Shown here: in pieces, positions 34,223 to 45,961 of the stretch
Numbering within the stretch: position 1 is the stretch's first letter
Layout: every line of letters starts with the position of its first letter
Source: Streptomyces sp. JH14
Lineage (GTDB): Bacteria > Actinomycetota > Actinomycetes > Streptomycetales > Streptomycetaceae
DNA length: 64,000 bases
Assembly (NCBI RefSeq): GCF_029428675.1
Contig: NZ_JAJNEL010000001.1
Location: forward strand, 5,766,001 to 5,830,000
Reading direction: 5' to 3'
Made by a program: the position numbers and the translations under genes
Notes under the pieces: generated by a model
Database searches by the model: none
What the model was told of the DNA's origin: nothing
Seen by the model: the letters and a program-made list of their open reading frames with translations, nothing else

Positions 34223-36163
34223 GTGGAGTTTTGTTTGCTGGGTCCCCTGGAAATCAGGCGGGACACTGAGGTGTTGGACATCGGACCGCCGAAGCGGCGT
34301 GCCCTGTTGCTTCGCCTGCTTCTGGAGAACGGGCGCGCCGTCGCAGTGGAGAGGCTGTGTGACGATCTCTGGGACGGCAGCCCGCCGCCCAGCGCACTGT
34401 CCTCGCTGCACGCCCACATCAGCAGGCTGCGCATGGTCTTGGAACCCGACCGGGCTCGCCAGGAACAGGCGATGGTGCTGCGCAGTGTTCCTACCGGCTA
34501 CGCTCTTCGGGTTCCTCTCGAAGAACTCGACTCGGCGCAGTTCGAGCGGGCGGTCGAGCGGGCGCACACGCTCGCGGGTGGCAGCCGTATCGGGGAGGCT
34601 CGTAAGGAGATCGAGCGGGCCATGAGCCTATGGCGTGGTGCCCCACTCGCCGATGCCTCCCAATACCGTTTCGCTGAACGGGAGGCTGTTCGGCTTGAGG
34701 AACTGAAACTGTCTGCCGAGGAGTTGCGTACCACGCTGCTGTTCCAGGAAGGACAGGTAGCCCAGGCGATCAGCGGCGCCGAGAGACTTGTCGAGCGAGA
34801 CCCCCTGCGTGAGGCGTCCTGGGCCATGCTCATGCGCGCCCTGTACGTCGCCGGCCGCCATGCGGAGGCACTTCAGCGCTATGAGACGGTCCGCGCGCTG
34901 CTCTCACGTGATCGTGGCCTTGATCCCGGGCCCACACTTCGCGAGACCCGACTCGCCATACTGCGGCACGACACGGTGGTGCTGCAGCCTCCCGCCCTTC
35001 CCTTCTCCGGCTCCGCGTCCGTCTCGACCACGATCCCGCGGCAGGTCCACGTGCGGGAACCACTCTTGGGACGGGAGGAGGAGGTCGACCGGCTGTCCGG
35101 GATGTTGCAGGCGGCTGCCGGCGGACGCACGAGCTGGGCCGTGGTGTCCGGAGAGCCGGGAGTGGGCAAGACCAGGATCGCCGAAGAGCTGGCCCGACAG
35201 GCGGCCGAAGCCGGATTCGGGGCCTTGTGGGTGCAGTGCACCGAGGAAGGCCATCTGGCGCTGCCGGACGGACCGTATGACCGACTGGCGAGAGAGTTGC
35301 GCCAGCGGGCGTCGGACAGGTCATCCGATACCGCGGACACCCCCACCTTGTGCGTCCTCGAGGATGTCCACCGTGCCCCCGCCGAGATGAGAGGACTGCT
35401 GTCCTCGTACGCGCGGATCCTGCGCGGAGCACACCTCGCTGTGCTATGCACCGTCGCGGACGACCCCGGAACCGACGTGGAGCAACTTCTGGCAGACCTG
35501 GCGGGCTGTGGAGCTGATCAGATACGGCTCGCTCCGCTCACGGAGGCCGCTGTCAAGCGCATAGTTGAGGAAGCGGAGGGTTACACCGTGCCACGGAGCA
35601 CGGCGACAGAACTCCACGAACTCAGCGGTGGCAACCCTTTCCTGCTCACTGAGTTGCTCAAGCTGCCGGCACCGCTGCGGGCGAGGGTGTCCGATCAGGT
35701 ACCGCCAGCCGTTCAGAGCGTGGTCCGCGTCCGGCTCGCTCGGCTGACACCCGACGCTCGGACGATTATCGACAGCGCGGCGGTTCTTGGTGCCCGGCCC
35801 GACATGAATCTTGTGGCCAGGCTCACCGGGATGCCCGTGGACACCGTGCTTCAGTTGGCGGATCAAGCCGTCGTCGGCAACCTGCTGTGCTGGAGCGAGG
35901 CGACCCAGAACGAACCGGGTGGATACCGATTCCCGGCTGGTGTGCTCTTGCGCGGGGTCCTCGCCCAACTGAGTCCGGCGCGTCGCCAGACTCTGCACGC
36001 CGAGGCTGCCCGCGCGCTCGTGACAGCAGCGACGCGGCACACCGAGGACATCGCGGCGCACGTAGCGGCGGCAGGTCCTGCTCTGCCGCGGAACGAACGA
36101 ATGCATGTTGCCCTGCGGCGCGAGCACGATGATGGGCTCAACACCGTTGCGTTAGCGCCGTGA
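34223..36163 (+). CDS. SARP-family regulator with ATPase domain, C-terminally truncated by an IS
   Basis: 646 residues from GTG 34223 (AAAGAGG at good spacing; ATG 34193 is the alternative). The order is an OmpR-type DNA-binding domain (about 1-95: IGPPKRRALLLRLLLENGRA), a BTAD (about 100-245: SRDRGLDPGPTLRETRLAIL), then an AAA ATPase with Walker A SGEPGVGKTR near 309-318 and a Walker B-like LCVLEDVHRAP. Large SARP/LAL regulators normally continue with a TPR-rich C-terminus; here the frame enters the left end of an IS4-type element and stops within its terminal repeat (last residues VALAP come from the IS). SARPs activate antibiotic clusters. No biosynthetic cluster is visible. Activity is uncertain. 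Confidence 0.85.
   Translation: MEFCLLGPLEIRRDTEVLDIGPPKRRALLLRLLLENGRAVAVERLCDDLWDGSPPPSALSSLHAHISRLRMVLEPDRARQEQAMVLRSVPTGYALRVPLEELDSAQFERAVERAHTLAGGSRIGEARKEIERAMSLWRGAPLADASQYRFAEREAVRLEELKLSAEELRTTLLFQEGQVAQAISGAERLVERDPLREASWAMLMRALYVAGRHAEALQRYETVRALLSRDRGLDPGPTLRETRLAILRHDTVVLQPPALPFSGSASVSTTIPRQVHVREPLLGREEEVDRLSGMLQAAAGGRTSWAVVSGEPGVGKTRIAEELARQAAEAGFGALWVQCTEEGHLALPDGPYDRLARELRQRASDRSSDTADTPTLCVLEDVHRAPAEMRGLLSSYARILRGAHLAVLCTVADDPGTDVEQLLADLAGCGADQIRLAPLTEAAVKRIVEEAEGYTVPRSTATELHELSGGNPFLLTELLKLPAPLRARVSDQVPPAVQSVVRVRLARLTPDARTIIDSAAVLGARPDMNLVARLTGMPVDTVLQLADQAVVGNLLCWSEATQNEPGGYRFPAGVLLRGVLAQLSPARRQTLHAEAARALVTAATRHTEDIAAHVAAAGPALPRNERMHVALRREHDDGLNTVALAP
36144..36159 (+). repeat. 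left terminal inverted repeat of the IS4-type element
   Basis: CCGTTGCGTTAGCGCC is the inward-facing partner of the right end at 37653-37668. It overlaps the last codons and the approach to the stop of the SARP gene. Confidence 0.6.
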
Positions 36164-37557
36164 GCGGCTGTTGAGGCCGTGGGCGAAGAACGCGACGGTG
36201 GTGCGGACGGTGTAGTTCTGGGCCTTCTGGGGGTGCTGTCCGGCGTTTGGTCCGTACTTGCTGGTGGGGTTCTTGCGGGTGCGAGCCTTCACTCGTTGCC
36301 GTCGGTGGGCGGGCAGGAGGTCGCCCAGGGCCGCGTGGCCGATCGTGCTGACCAGGTCGACGAGGGTGTTGGGGAAGATTCCATGGCCGGCGGTGACGGT
36401 GTCGGTTGCGGCGGCCAGCAGGACGGTGAAACTGATCCGTTCCATGGGTACTTCCGGCCGTCCGGTCAGGGCGTCGTCGCCGGCGCGGATCAGAGCCTGG
36501 TAGGCGGTGAGCAGGGCGTAGACCTCTTGGTCGAGGCCATCGATGCTGCGGGAGCGCAGGACGCGGCCGTCGACCATCGTGGCCTTGATCGAAAATACGT
36601 AGTTTCCGCCTGCCACCGGCGGTGATAGAGATAAACGAGCTCGGCGGCCGGAAAGCGGACAGGGTCCAGCAGGTTTGTGATCAGCCGCCACTGCTCGGTG
36701 CGGACGGTGCCATCGGCCATGGTGACGGTGAGGGTCGCCTCGATCACGCGCACCGGCAGCAGTACCCGCAGGACGCCGTAGCCGATGCGGGCGATGTAGG
36801 AGCCGTCGCCCAGGTGCTCGGCGGGGGTGGGGACACGGCGGGCCCCGGAACGCACCAGGAACCGGGCCCCGCTCTGGTGGACGGCATCAAGGAACTCGTT
36901 GCCGTCGAAGGCCGCGACGGCCAGCAGGAGCATCGTCTTGTCCGGGGCGGTCAGAAGCCGCTTGGCATAGGGGAGTTCACCCTCGGACTCCGGTCCGAAG
37001 GCGGCGGCTATGAGCGCGCGGGTGCCGCACTCGACTAGGGTCAGCAGCCGTAGGAGCGGATAGCCGAACTCCAGACTCTCCCCGGCCCGCTTGGGGTAGC
37101 GCCAGGTGAGCGTCTCGTCGTCGGGGGTGTGCAGCAGGGTCCCGTCGACAGCCACCGTGCGCAGGCTCCGGTAGAAGGACCCGGCCTGCCCGGGACGGGC
37201 GACGGGCCCGGCAAGCGTCTCGAACAGACGCCGCAGAGGTGCAGCCCCCACCCTGCGCCTGGCCCGCGTCAGCGAGGAGACCGCAGGATGCACCAGGGCC
37301 AGCGGGGTCACGGCGGCGGTCAGCTTGGACCACACCGTGCGGTACGAGCGATGCTCGAACAGCGCGAGAGCGAGCACGAAGTGCACCACCACCCGCGAAG
37401 GCAGCAGCCGCGGACGCTTCTCGCGCCGACCGGTCTCCTCCAGCACGGCGTCCACCAGCGCGAAGTCCACGATCAGGGTCAACTCCCCCAGATGACCCGG
37501 CGCGAACACACCCCGAGCTGTTTCGATCGTGGACGTGATGACAGACTTCTCCTGCAA
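36152..37557 (-). pseudogene. IS4-family transposase with an internal frameshift
   Basis: The upstream frame (start about 37557) carries the IS4 N-terminal domain FAPGHLGELTLIVDFALVDA and the DDE core start (VAVDGTLLHTPDD) and runs to the YHRRWQAETTYF box. The next expected residues, SIKATMVDGRVLRSRSIDGL, are in a different frame that continues to 36152. The shift lies near 36600 in TATTTTCGATC; one lost T, or a -1 slip on the T run, would join the frames. All other regions look intact, with the YREK-like signature before the shift. It is inactive unless frameshifting occurs. Confidence 0.8.
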
Positions 37558-37652
37558 CGGGACCCCTGACCTTGATCGATTTTCTTCGCCGATCGTTGAT
37601 CTATCAGGTGGTCCCGTTGCGCTGTTCAGCAGGGCTTGACGTACAGCTCAGG

Positions 37653-37668
37653 GGCCCAAACGCAACGG
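37653..37668 (-). repeat. right terminal inverted repeat of the IS4-type element
   Basis: GGCCCAAACGCAACGG; its reverse complement matches 13 of 16 bases of the left end. Confidence 0.6.
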
Positions 37669-38470
37669 ACGCGCAGGCGTCCGCGGGCTACTCACTCGGC
37701 GCCGCGACGTCACCGTCGCCCGCCAGCAACCGCACCGACGCCCTCGCCACGCTCCTCGCCCGCAAAGCCTTCGGCACCAAAACCCTCACCGACGTCACCC
37801 ACCCCGGCCTCGACGCCGTCACCACGGCCACCGACCTCGCCACCACCAACGCTGTCCGCTTCGGCAGTGCCAAAAGCAGTGCTCCCGCTACGGCAGCATC
37901 ACCGAACCCATCAGCGTCGCCACCGCCGTCGCGGCCTCGGCCGCCTACCCCGCCCTCCTGCCCGCCCTGGAACGCACCTTCACCTTCCAGCGTGGCAACG
38001 AACGTCGGCAGCACACCGTGCTGCTCACCGACGGGGGTGTCTACGACAACCTGGGCCTGTCCGTTCTCGAACCCGGACGTTCACCCCAGTACACCGACCA
38101 CGTCTACGACGTCCCCTTCATCATCTCCTGCGACGCCGGACCTGGCGAACTCCCGCTCAAGGCCCCCCACTTCATGCTCGGGCGAATGATCCGCTCCTTC
38201 GAAGTCGTCCATCGCAAATCACAGGACTCTTCCCGCCCCCGCCTCCACGAATGGGCCTCCAGCGGTCGCATCGACGGCTTCGCCCTCGCCTACCTCGGCA
38301 TGAAAGACGAACGCCTCCCTACCCGGCCCGCCGACCTCGTTTCCCGCAGCACGGTCGCCTCCTACCCCACCAACTTCGCCGCCATGAACCAGACCAGCTT
38401 CGACGCCCTTACCACCCGAGGAGAACAGCTCATGCGCAGCATCCTCCCGCTGTACTTCCGGCCCCTCTGA
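37669..38470 (+). pseudogene. truncated and frameshifted patatin-like phospholipase
   Basis: The first frame reads LATLLARKAFGTKTLTDVTH then ATTNAVRFGSAKSS; the match then shifts frame near 37880 to SRYGSITEPISVATAVAASA, and TVLLTDGGVYDNLGLSVLEP gives the patatin D-G-G/A catalytic Asp motif. A later frame segment (to 38470) contains CDAGPGELPLK. The N-terminal half with the G-x-S-x-G nucleophile has been removed at the IS right end. It cannot be functional. Confidence 0.75.
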
Positions 38471-39185
38471 CAGACGCTCGGACGAACAGCAGCGAGGAGA
38501 AGGCAACGCGGTACCTCCCCGCGCCCGGCCAGCCCAATTTCCGGTGTGGCCGATGCCTTCGTCCTGCTTGTCGAACCGAGCCGGATCACGACTCATGCTT
38601 CAGTTGGCCCTGCACGACGGACGGCACCCCAGCCTCCAGGAGCCCGAGGGCCACCGGCCGAAACCTGAGAGCGCAAAGCATTGACGCTTCCCGGATCCGC
38701 TCCCCCGGTACGGCCGTCTCAGACCGGGGGAGCGTCGGAGGGCTGCTGCGTCAGTCGATTTACGGTACTCGCGGCGGTGCGAGAGTCAGCACAAGCAGCA
38801 CCCACCCAGCCGGTGGCCCCAGGCCGACGGCCGAAGGGCATTACCAAATCGGCAAGGGTCGCCGCCTCAGCACCGTGATGGTTACCGGGGTGGCTTGCCG
38901 GGTCTTCGACGTGGGTGCCGATGGTCGACCAGACGCGGTCGGCGTGACACGACCGACATCGGACGTTGCGAGGCCACTTCGGCGACAACCCTTCGTGAAG
39001 GCTGACGGATACTCAGGCATCTCTGACGTATCGTCAACCATGCAAGATCATCTTGCATGTGCGTTGCACAAGGTGCTGAAAAACAACAGTGATCAGTGGA
39101 GGGCTGTGAAGGCAGATATCCGCAGGTCAGCTGGCATGTTGAGGTGTCGTGCCCCTCGCCTTCAAGGGACGCGACACCCCGCCGG
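38471..39185. other. region without a recognisable gene
   Basis: About 715 bp between the patatin pseudogene and the HTH-MurA gene. Several open frames occur on both strands (for example minus 38719-38988) but none has start signals plus family resemblance. It looks like the edge of the variable region. Confidence 0.5.
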
Positions 39186-40715
39186 TCAGATGTCGCGGAA
39201 GATCTCGATCTGCGCGCCCACCGAGTTGAGTCGTTCCGCCAGCTCCTCGTACCCGCGGTTGATGACATACACGTTGCGCAGTACGGAGGTTCCCTCAGCC
39301 GCCATCATGGCCAGCAGCACCACCACGGCGGGCCGCAGCGCCGGCGGGCACATCATCTCGGCCGCGCGCCAGCGGGTCGGGCCCTCCACCAGGACCCGGT
39401 GCGGGTCGAGGAGCTGGAGCCGGCCGCCGAGGCGGTTGAGGTCCGTCAGATAGATGGCGCGGTTGTCGTAGACCCAGTCGTGTATCAGGGTTTTGCCGTG
39501 CGCCGAGGCGGCGATGGCCGCGAAGAACGGCACGTTGTCGATGTTGAGGCCGGGGAACGGCATCGGGTGGATCTTGTCGATCGGGGCCTCCAGCTTGGAG
39601 GGCCGGACCGTCAGATCGACCAGCCGGGTACGGCCGTTGTCCGCCGCGTACTCCGCCGTACGGTCGCAGTCGACGCCCATCTCCTCCAGTACCGCGAGCT
39701 CGATCTCCAGGAACTCGACCGGTACCCGGCGGATCGTCAGCTCGGACTCCGTCACCACGGCGGCGGCGAGCAGGCTCATCGCCTCGACCGGGTCCTCGGA
39801 GGGGGAGTAGTCGACATCCACGTCGATGTTCGGCACGCCGTGCACGGTCAGCGTCGTCGTACCGACGCCGTCGATCCGTACGCCCAGCGCCTCCAGGAAG
39901 AAGCACAGGTCCTGGACCATGTAGTTGGACGACGCGTTGCGGATGACGGTTGTGCCGTCGTGGCGGGCGGCGGCCAGCAGCGCGTTCTCCGTCACGGTGT
40001 CGCCGCGCTCGGTCAGCACGATGGGACGGTCGGGGGAGACCGAACGGTTGATCTGGGCGTGGTAGAGGCCCTCGGTCGCGGCGATCTCGAGGCCGAACCG
40101 GCGCAGCGCGATCATGTGCGGCTCGATGGTCCGGGTGCCGAGGTCGCAGCCGCCCGCGTACGGCAGCGTGAACTGGTCCATCCGGTGCAGCAGAGGGCCG
40201 AGGAACATGATGATGGACCGGGTGCGGCGGGCCGCGTCGGCGTCGATGGCGGCCATGTCGAGCCGGGCCGGAGGGACGATCTCCAGATCGGTCCCGTCGT
40301 TGATCCACCGGGTGCGGACACCGATGGAGTTCAGCACTTCGAGGAGCCGGTAGACCTCCTCGATACGGGCGACGCGTCGAAGTACCGTACGCCCCTTGTT
40401 GAGCAGCGAGCCGCACAGCAGCGCCACGCATGCGTTCTTGCTGGTCTTGACGTCTATCGAGCCGGAGAGCCGGCGTCCGCCGACCACCCGCAGGTGCATC
40501 GGCCCGGCATAGCCGAGCGACACGATCTCACTGTCGAGTGCTTCACCTATTCGGGCAATCATCTCAAGGCTGATGTTCTGATTGCCGCGTTCGATGCGGT
40601 TCACGGCGCTCTGGCTGGTGCCGAGCGCTTCGGCGAGATGGCTCTGTGTCCAGCCCTGGTGCTGACGGGCGTCACGTATGAGCTTGCCGATGCGTGCGAG
40701 GTAGTCGTCTGACAT
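39186..40715 (-). CDS. HTH-MurA fusion: UDP-GlcNAc enolpyruvyltransferase-like protein with N-terminal XRE domain
   Basis: A 509-residue protein from ATG 40715. Residues about 8-62 are an XRE-type helix-turn-helix (LIRDARQHQGWTQSHLAEAL, GTSQSAVNRIERGNQNIS). Residues about 75-505 are an EPSP/MurA fold: VKTSKNACVALLCGSLL keeps the active-site Lys-Asn pair, GGCDLGTRTIEPHM gives the candidate catalytic Cys190, and FPGLNIDNVPFFAA aligns with the catalytic Asp loop. MurA makes UDP-GlcNAc-enolpyruvate for peptidoglycan. The fusion suggests a regulatory paralogue or a specialised cell-wall enzyme with DNA binding. A palindrome directly upstream (40727-40742) is a candidate autoregulatory site. It lies upstream of acnA, as I recall for S. 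coelicolor SCO5998. Confidence 0.85.
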   Translation of the reverse strand: MSDDYLARIGKLIRDARQHQGWTQSHLAEALGTSQSAVNRIERGNQNISLEMIARIGEALDSEIVSLGYAGPMHLRVVGGRRLSGSIDVKTSKNACVALLCGSLLNKGRTVLRRVARIEEVYRLLEVLNSIGVRTRWINDGTDLEIVPPARLDMAAIDADAARRTRSIIMFLGPLLHRMDQFTLPYAGGCDLGTRTIEPHMIALRRFGLEIAATEGLYHAQINRSVSPDRPIVLTERGDTVTENALLAAARHDGTTVIRNASSNYMVQDLCFFLEALGVRIDGVGTTTLTVHGVPNIDVDVDYSPSEDPVEAMSLLAAAVVTESELTIRRVPVEFLEIELAVLEEMGVDCDRTAEYAADNGRTRLVDLTVRPSKLEAPIDKIHPMPFPGLNIDNVPFFAAIAASAHGKTLIHDWVYDNRAIYLTDLNRLGGRLQLLDPHRVLVEGPTRWRAAEMMCPPALRPAVVVLLAMMAAEGTSVLRNVYVINRGYEELAERLNSVGAQIEIFRDI

Positions 40716-40726
40716 GCCGCCACGTT

Positions 40727-40742
40727 ATCTCAGATATGAGAT
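40727..40742. promoter_or_regulatory. candidate operator of the HTH-MurA gene
   Basis: ATCTCA and TGAGAT are perfect inverted arms around GATA, 12 bp upstream of the start codon. It is placed to be bound by an XRE-type dimer, possibly the N-terminal domain of the gene it precedes. The rest of 40743-41047 has no recognised gene. Confidence 0.5.
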
Positions 40743-41047
40743 GGGGGCCGTTCGGGGTGTGGTGTTCGGGTGACGGGTGGGGCGACACGCCGGTGGGAGA
40801 GCGGCGGGATCGGCGTGCGCAGGGTACGAGGCTGCGGGGCGCCGCTACATGACACATGCCGCGGCGCCGCCATGGCATGCGCTGCCCGCTCCCATCGTCC
40901 CCTCGGCGCGGCGGCCCGTCGCGCGGGGAGCGTCCGGGCGGGTGCCGCGTCGTGGGTATTCCGGCATGGCGCCCTGTGGCGCAGGCCGTTCACGTGAGCC
41001 GGGGAACCCGGTTGCCCGGGCCGAACACGACTGAGAGGGTCTCGGCC

Positions 41048-41884
41048 ATGCCTACTTTCTCCGCGCATGACGGAACCGAGCTCGCCTACCACGTGTCCGG
41101 AGAGGGTTCCCCGGTGGTCTGTCTCCCCGGGGGGCCGCAGGATTCCGCCTACCTGGGCGATCTCGGAGGCTTTTCCGCGCGCAGGCGGCTGATCAGGCCG
41201 GACATCCGGGGCACCGGCCGGTCCGCGATGCCGCAGGACATCACCTCCTGTCGGTGCGACCGGCTCGTCGACGACGTGGAGGCCCTGCGTGAGCACCTCG
41301 GCCTGGACCGGATGGATCTGCTCGCGCACTCCGCCGGCGCGAATGTGGCGGCGCAGTATGTGGCCCGCCATCCGGAGCGTGTCGGCAGGCTCGCACTGGT
41401 CGCGCCGAGCGTCAGAGCCGTCGGTCTCGCGATCACGGGAGACCTCCGGCGCGAGACCGCTCTGCTCCGTCGCGGCGAGCCGTGGTTCCCGGCGGCCTTC
41501 GCGGCTCTGGAGGAGATCGTGGCGGGCAGGGCCGCCGCCGACTCCTGGCAGGCCGTCGCGCCGTTCTCCTACGGCCGCTGGGACGAGGTGGCCCGGGCCC
41601 ATCAGGGGGCCGAGGAGCGCCAGACGAACGCCGAGGTGGTGGCCGCCTTCGGTGCCGAAGGCGCCTTCGATCCGGACGCCACCCGCACCGCGCTCGCCCG
41701 CTTCGCGCCGCCGGTGCTGCTGCTTGCCGGGGAGGTCGACCTGGGAGCCCCTCCGCGCACCGTGGCAGAGTTCACCGAGCTGTTTCCGAATGCGGAACTC
41801 GTCGTTCAGCCCGGAGCCGGACACTTCCCGTGGCTCGACGACGCCGACCGTTTCGTGACGGCCGTCGGGGCATTCCTGGGGTGA
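41048..41884 (+). CDS. alpha/beta hydrolase
   Basis: A 278-residue protein from ATG 41048. It has the alpha/beta-hydrolase landmarks: an oxyanion region VVCLPGGPQDSAYLGDL, a strand PDIRGTGRS, the nucleophile elbow LLAHSAGANVAAQYV (Ser96 of A-H-S-A-G), a late acid strand PVLLLAGEVD and the catalytic His in VQPGAGHFPWLDD. The proline iminopeptidase-like start (LPGGPQ) suggests a peptidase or esterase. No signal peptide is seen, so it is cytoplasmic. The start is chosen at the family N-terminus; longer upstream extensions are not protein-like. Confidence 0.88.
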   Translation: MPTFSAHDGTELAYHVSGEGSPVVCLPGGPQDSAYLGDLGGFSARRRLIRPDIRGTGRSAMPQDITSCRCDRLVDDVEALREHLGLDRMDLLAHSAGANVAAQYVARHPERVGRLALVAPSVRAVGLAITGDLRRETALLRRGEPWFPAAFAALEEIVAGRAAADSWQAVAPFSYGRWDEVARAHQGAEERQTNAEVVAAFGAEGAFDPDATRTALARFAPPVLLLAGEVDLGAPPRTVAEFTELFPNAELVVQPGAGHFPWLDDADRFVTAVGAFLG

Positions 41885-41949
41885 ACGGCCGCCTTCCCGG
41901 TGCGGCGCGGGCAGCCGGGCATGACCCTTCCAGGACGATGTACTAGAGT

Positions 41950-41967
41950 TATCTCGACATCGAGATA
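41950..41967. promoter_or_regulatory. perfect 18-bp palindrome upstream of acnA, MarR/TamR-like
   Basis: TATCTCGACATCGAGATA is a perfect inverted repeat with a CA centre, resembling MarR-family operators. The MarR-type TamR protein of S. coelicolor is reported to act on the aconitase promoter, so this is the best candidate regulator. It lies between the hydrolase stop and the acnA start. Assignment to TamR is inference. Confidence 0.6.
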
Positions 41968-42009
41968 TCTGCCGAAGGCGCACCGCAGCCGCCAGCCGGT
42001 AAGGGTTAC

Positions 42010-42028
42010 CTAACTAAGCCTTACCTTA
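42010..42028. promoter_or_regulatory. DmdR/DtxR-like iron box upstream of acnA
   Basis: CTAACTAAGCCTTACCTTA agrees with the iron-box consensus TWAGGTWAGSCTWACCTWA at 16 of 19 positions. Aconitase is an iron-sulfur enzyme, so iron control is sensible. Its right half is perfect, the left half is the weak part. Confidence 0.5.
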
Positions 42029-42122
42029 GCGGATGGTGGAGGAGCCGTAGGCGGCACCACGCGGCGCCCGCCGTAATGAGGCGCGGCGCGGTAGTACGCG
42101 CACATTGATGAAGGAGACTGTC

Positions 42123-44849
<2,727 letters not shown>

Positions 44850-44869
44850 GGATCGGCGCACCACGGCGG

Positions 44870-44905
44870 AAGGGCCGCATCCCCGGTGACGGGGGTGCGG
44901 CCCTT
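44870..44905 (+). terminator. terminator after acnA
   Basis: AAGGGCCGCA and TGCGGCCCTT pair with an inner CCCC/GGGG extension, starting 20 bp after the stop. It lies between acnA and the convergent FG-GAP gene. Confidence 0.75.
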
Positions 44906-44940
44906 CGTTGTGCACGGGGTGTTACCGGCTACCTGACGGC

Positions 44941-45852
44941 TCAGAACATGAGGCGGTAGGTGTTCCAGCCGGAGGTACCGATCTGCACGCGGGCCTTGTA
45001 CGGGGCGGCCGCGTTACCGGTGCCCTGGTAGCTCCACAGAGCCCCGGCCTTGTCGCGCGCGATGAGGTCGGTGATTCCGTCGATGTTCAGGTCACCGCTG
45101 GAGATGAGGTAGTTGTACGTGTTCCAGCCGGCGCCGATCTTGGTGCGGGCGGCGAACGGGGCCTTGTAGTTGCCCGTGCCCTTGTACAGCCAGAGGATGC
45201 CGCCCGAGTCGCGGGCGACGAGGTCGTTCTTGCCGTCGCCCGTCAGGTCGCCGTTGCCGGCGAGCTGGGTGTAGACGTTCCAGCCGCCGCCGACCTTGTA
45301 ACGGCCCGTCAGCTTGCCGTTGCCGTAGTTCAGGTACAGGTACAGGTTGCCGCTGCTGTCGCGGCCGAGCAGATCGCCCGCCGCGGCGCCGCCCAGGTTG
45401 CCCGGGGAGACCAGCTTGTTGTAGATGTTCCAGCCACTGCCGACCTTGGTCGGGGTTGTGACGTCGAAGTTCTGGTAGTCGAGGGTCGAGCCCTCGCGGG
45501 ACCAGATGCCGTCCGCTTCTCCGTCGCCGCCGTTGTCCACCTGCAGGACGGAGTTGACGGGCTGCCAGTTCTCACCGGCCTTGACGCGGGCGGTGAGGCC
45601 ACCCTTGCCGGTGGGCGCGTACGAGTACGCGGTACCGGTCGAGTCGATGCCGTAGAGGGCGAAGATCGGGGTGGTCGCAGCGGCGGCGGCTGCCGCGCGG
45701 GGCTGCGCGACGCCGGCGCCCAGGGAGGGCTGAGCGTTCGGGGAGTCGGCGGCGACCGCGGAGGTACCGGTTCCGACGAGGGCGGCGGTGAGTGCCGCGG
45801 CCGCTGCGCGAGCGGCTATGTGTCTGCGCTTACGGCCAGAAGTCTTGGCCAC
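44941..45852 (-). CDS. secreted FG-GAP/VCBS-repeat protein A
   Basis: A 303-residue protein. GTG 45852 (VAKTSGRKRRH) is chosen because GGAG lies seven bases upstream and the tandem paralogue starts identically; ATG 45864 is the alternative. A signal peptide (about 1-35, ending SAVAAD) is followed by seven-bladed-propeller-like repeats: GGAAAGDLLGRDSSGNLYLY, GDLTGDGKNDLVARDSGG and GDLNIDGITDLIARDKAG, each with D-x-D-G-x-x-D calcium-type loops. It should be an extracellular beta-propeller protein. There is no enzyme motif. The neighbour at 45962 is a close paralogue. Confidence 0.8.
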   Translation of the reverse strand: MAKTSGRKRRHIAARAAAAALTAALVGTGTSAVAADSPNAQPSLGAGVAQPRAAAAAAATTPIFALYGIDSTGTAYSYAPTGKGGLTARVKAGENWQPVNSVLQVDNGGDGEADGIWSREGSTLDYQNFDVTTPTKVGSGWNIYNKLVSPGNLGGAAAGDLLGRDSSGNLYLYLNYGNGKLTGRYKVGGGWNVYTQLAGNGDLTGDGKNDLVARDSGGILWLYKGTGNYKAPFAARTKIGAGWNTYNYLISSGDLNIDGITDLIARDKAGALWSYQGTGNAAAPYKARVQIGTSGWNTYRLMF

Positions 45853-45961
45853 GAAGTACTCCATGGATCGAGATGAGTTGTGGCCCGCCCGTGAGCGCAG
45901 GCGGGCCACAAGTTTCACTCGAATGGTGTCATCATTTCGGGTGAGAAACTTGCCATTTCGA

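Larger units (their letters stand above)
36144..37668. mobile_element. IS4-type insertion sequence, about 1.5 kb
   Basis: The element is bounded by imperfect 16-bp inverted repeats CCGTTGCGTTAGCGCC (36144-36159) and GGCCCAAACGCAACGG (37653-37668; 13 of 16 match when reversed). It holds one transposase gene on the minus strand, broken by a frameshift. I see no target duplication. It sits between a truncated SARP gene and a truncated patatin gene, so it has probably been involved in a deletion. Confidence 0.7.

Noticed and set aside
38719..38988. An 89-residue minus-strand frame as a gene
   Set aside because: No ribosome-binding site and no family resemblance; neighbouring frames are equally open.
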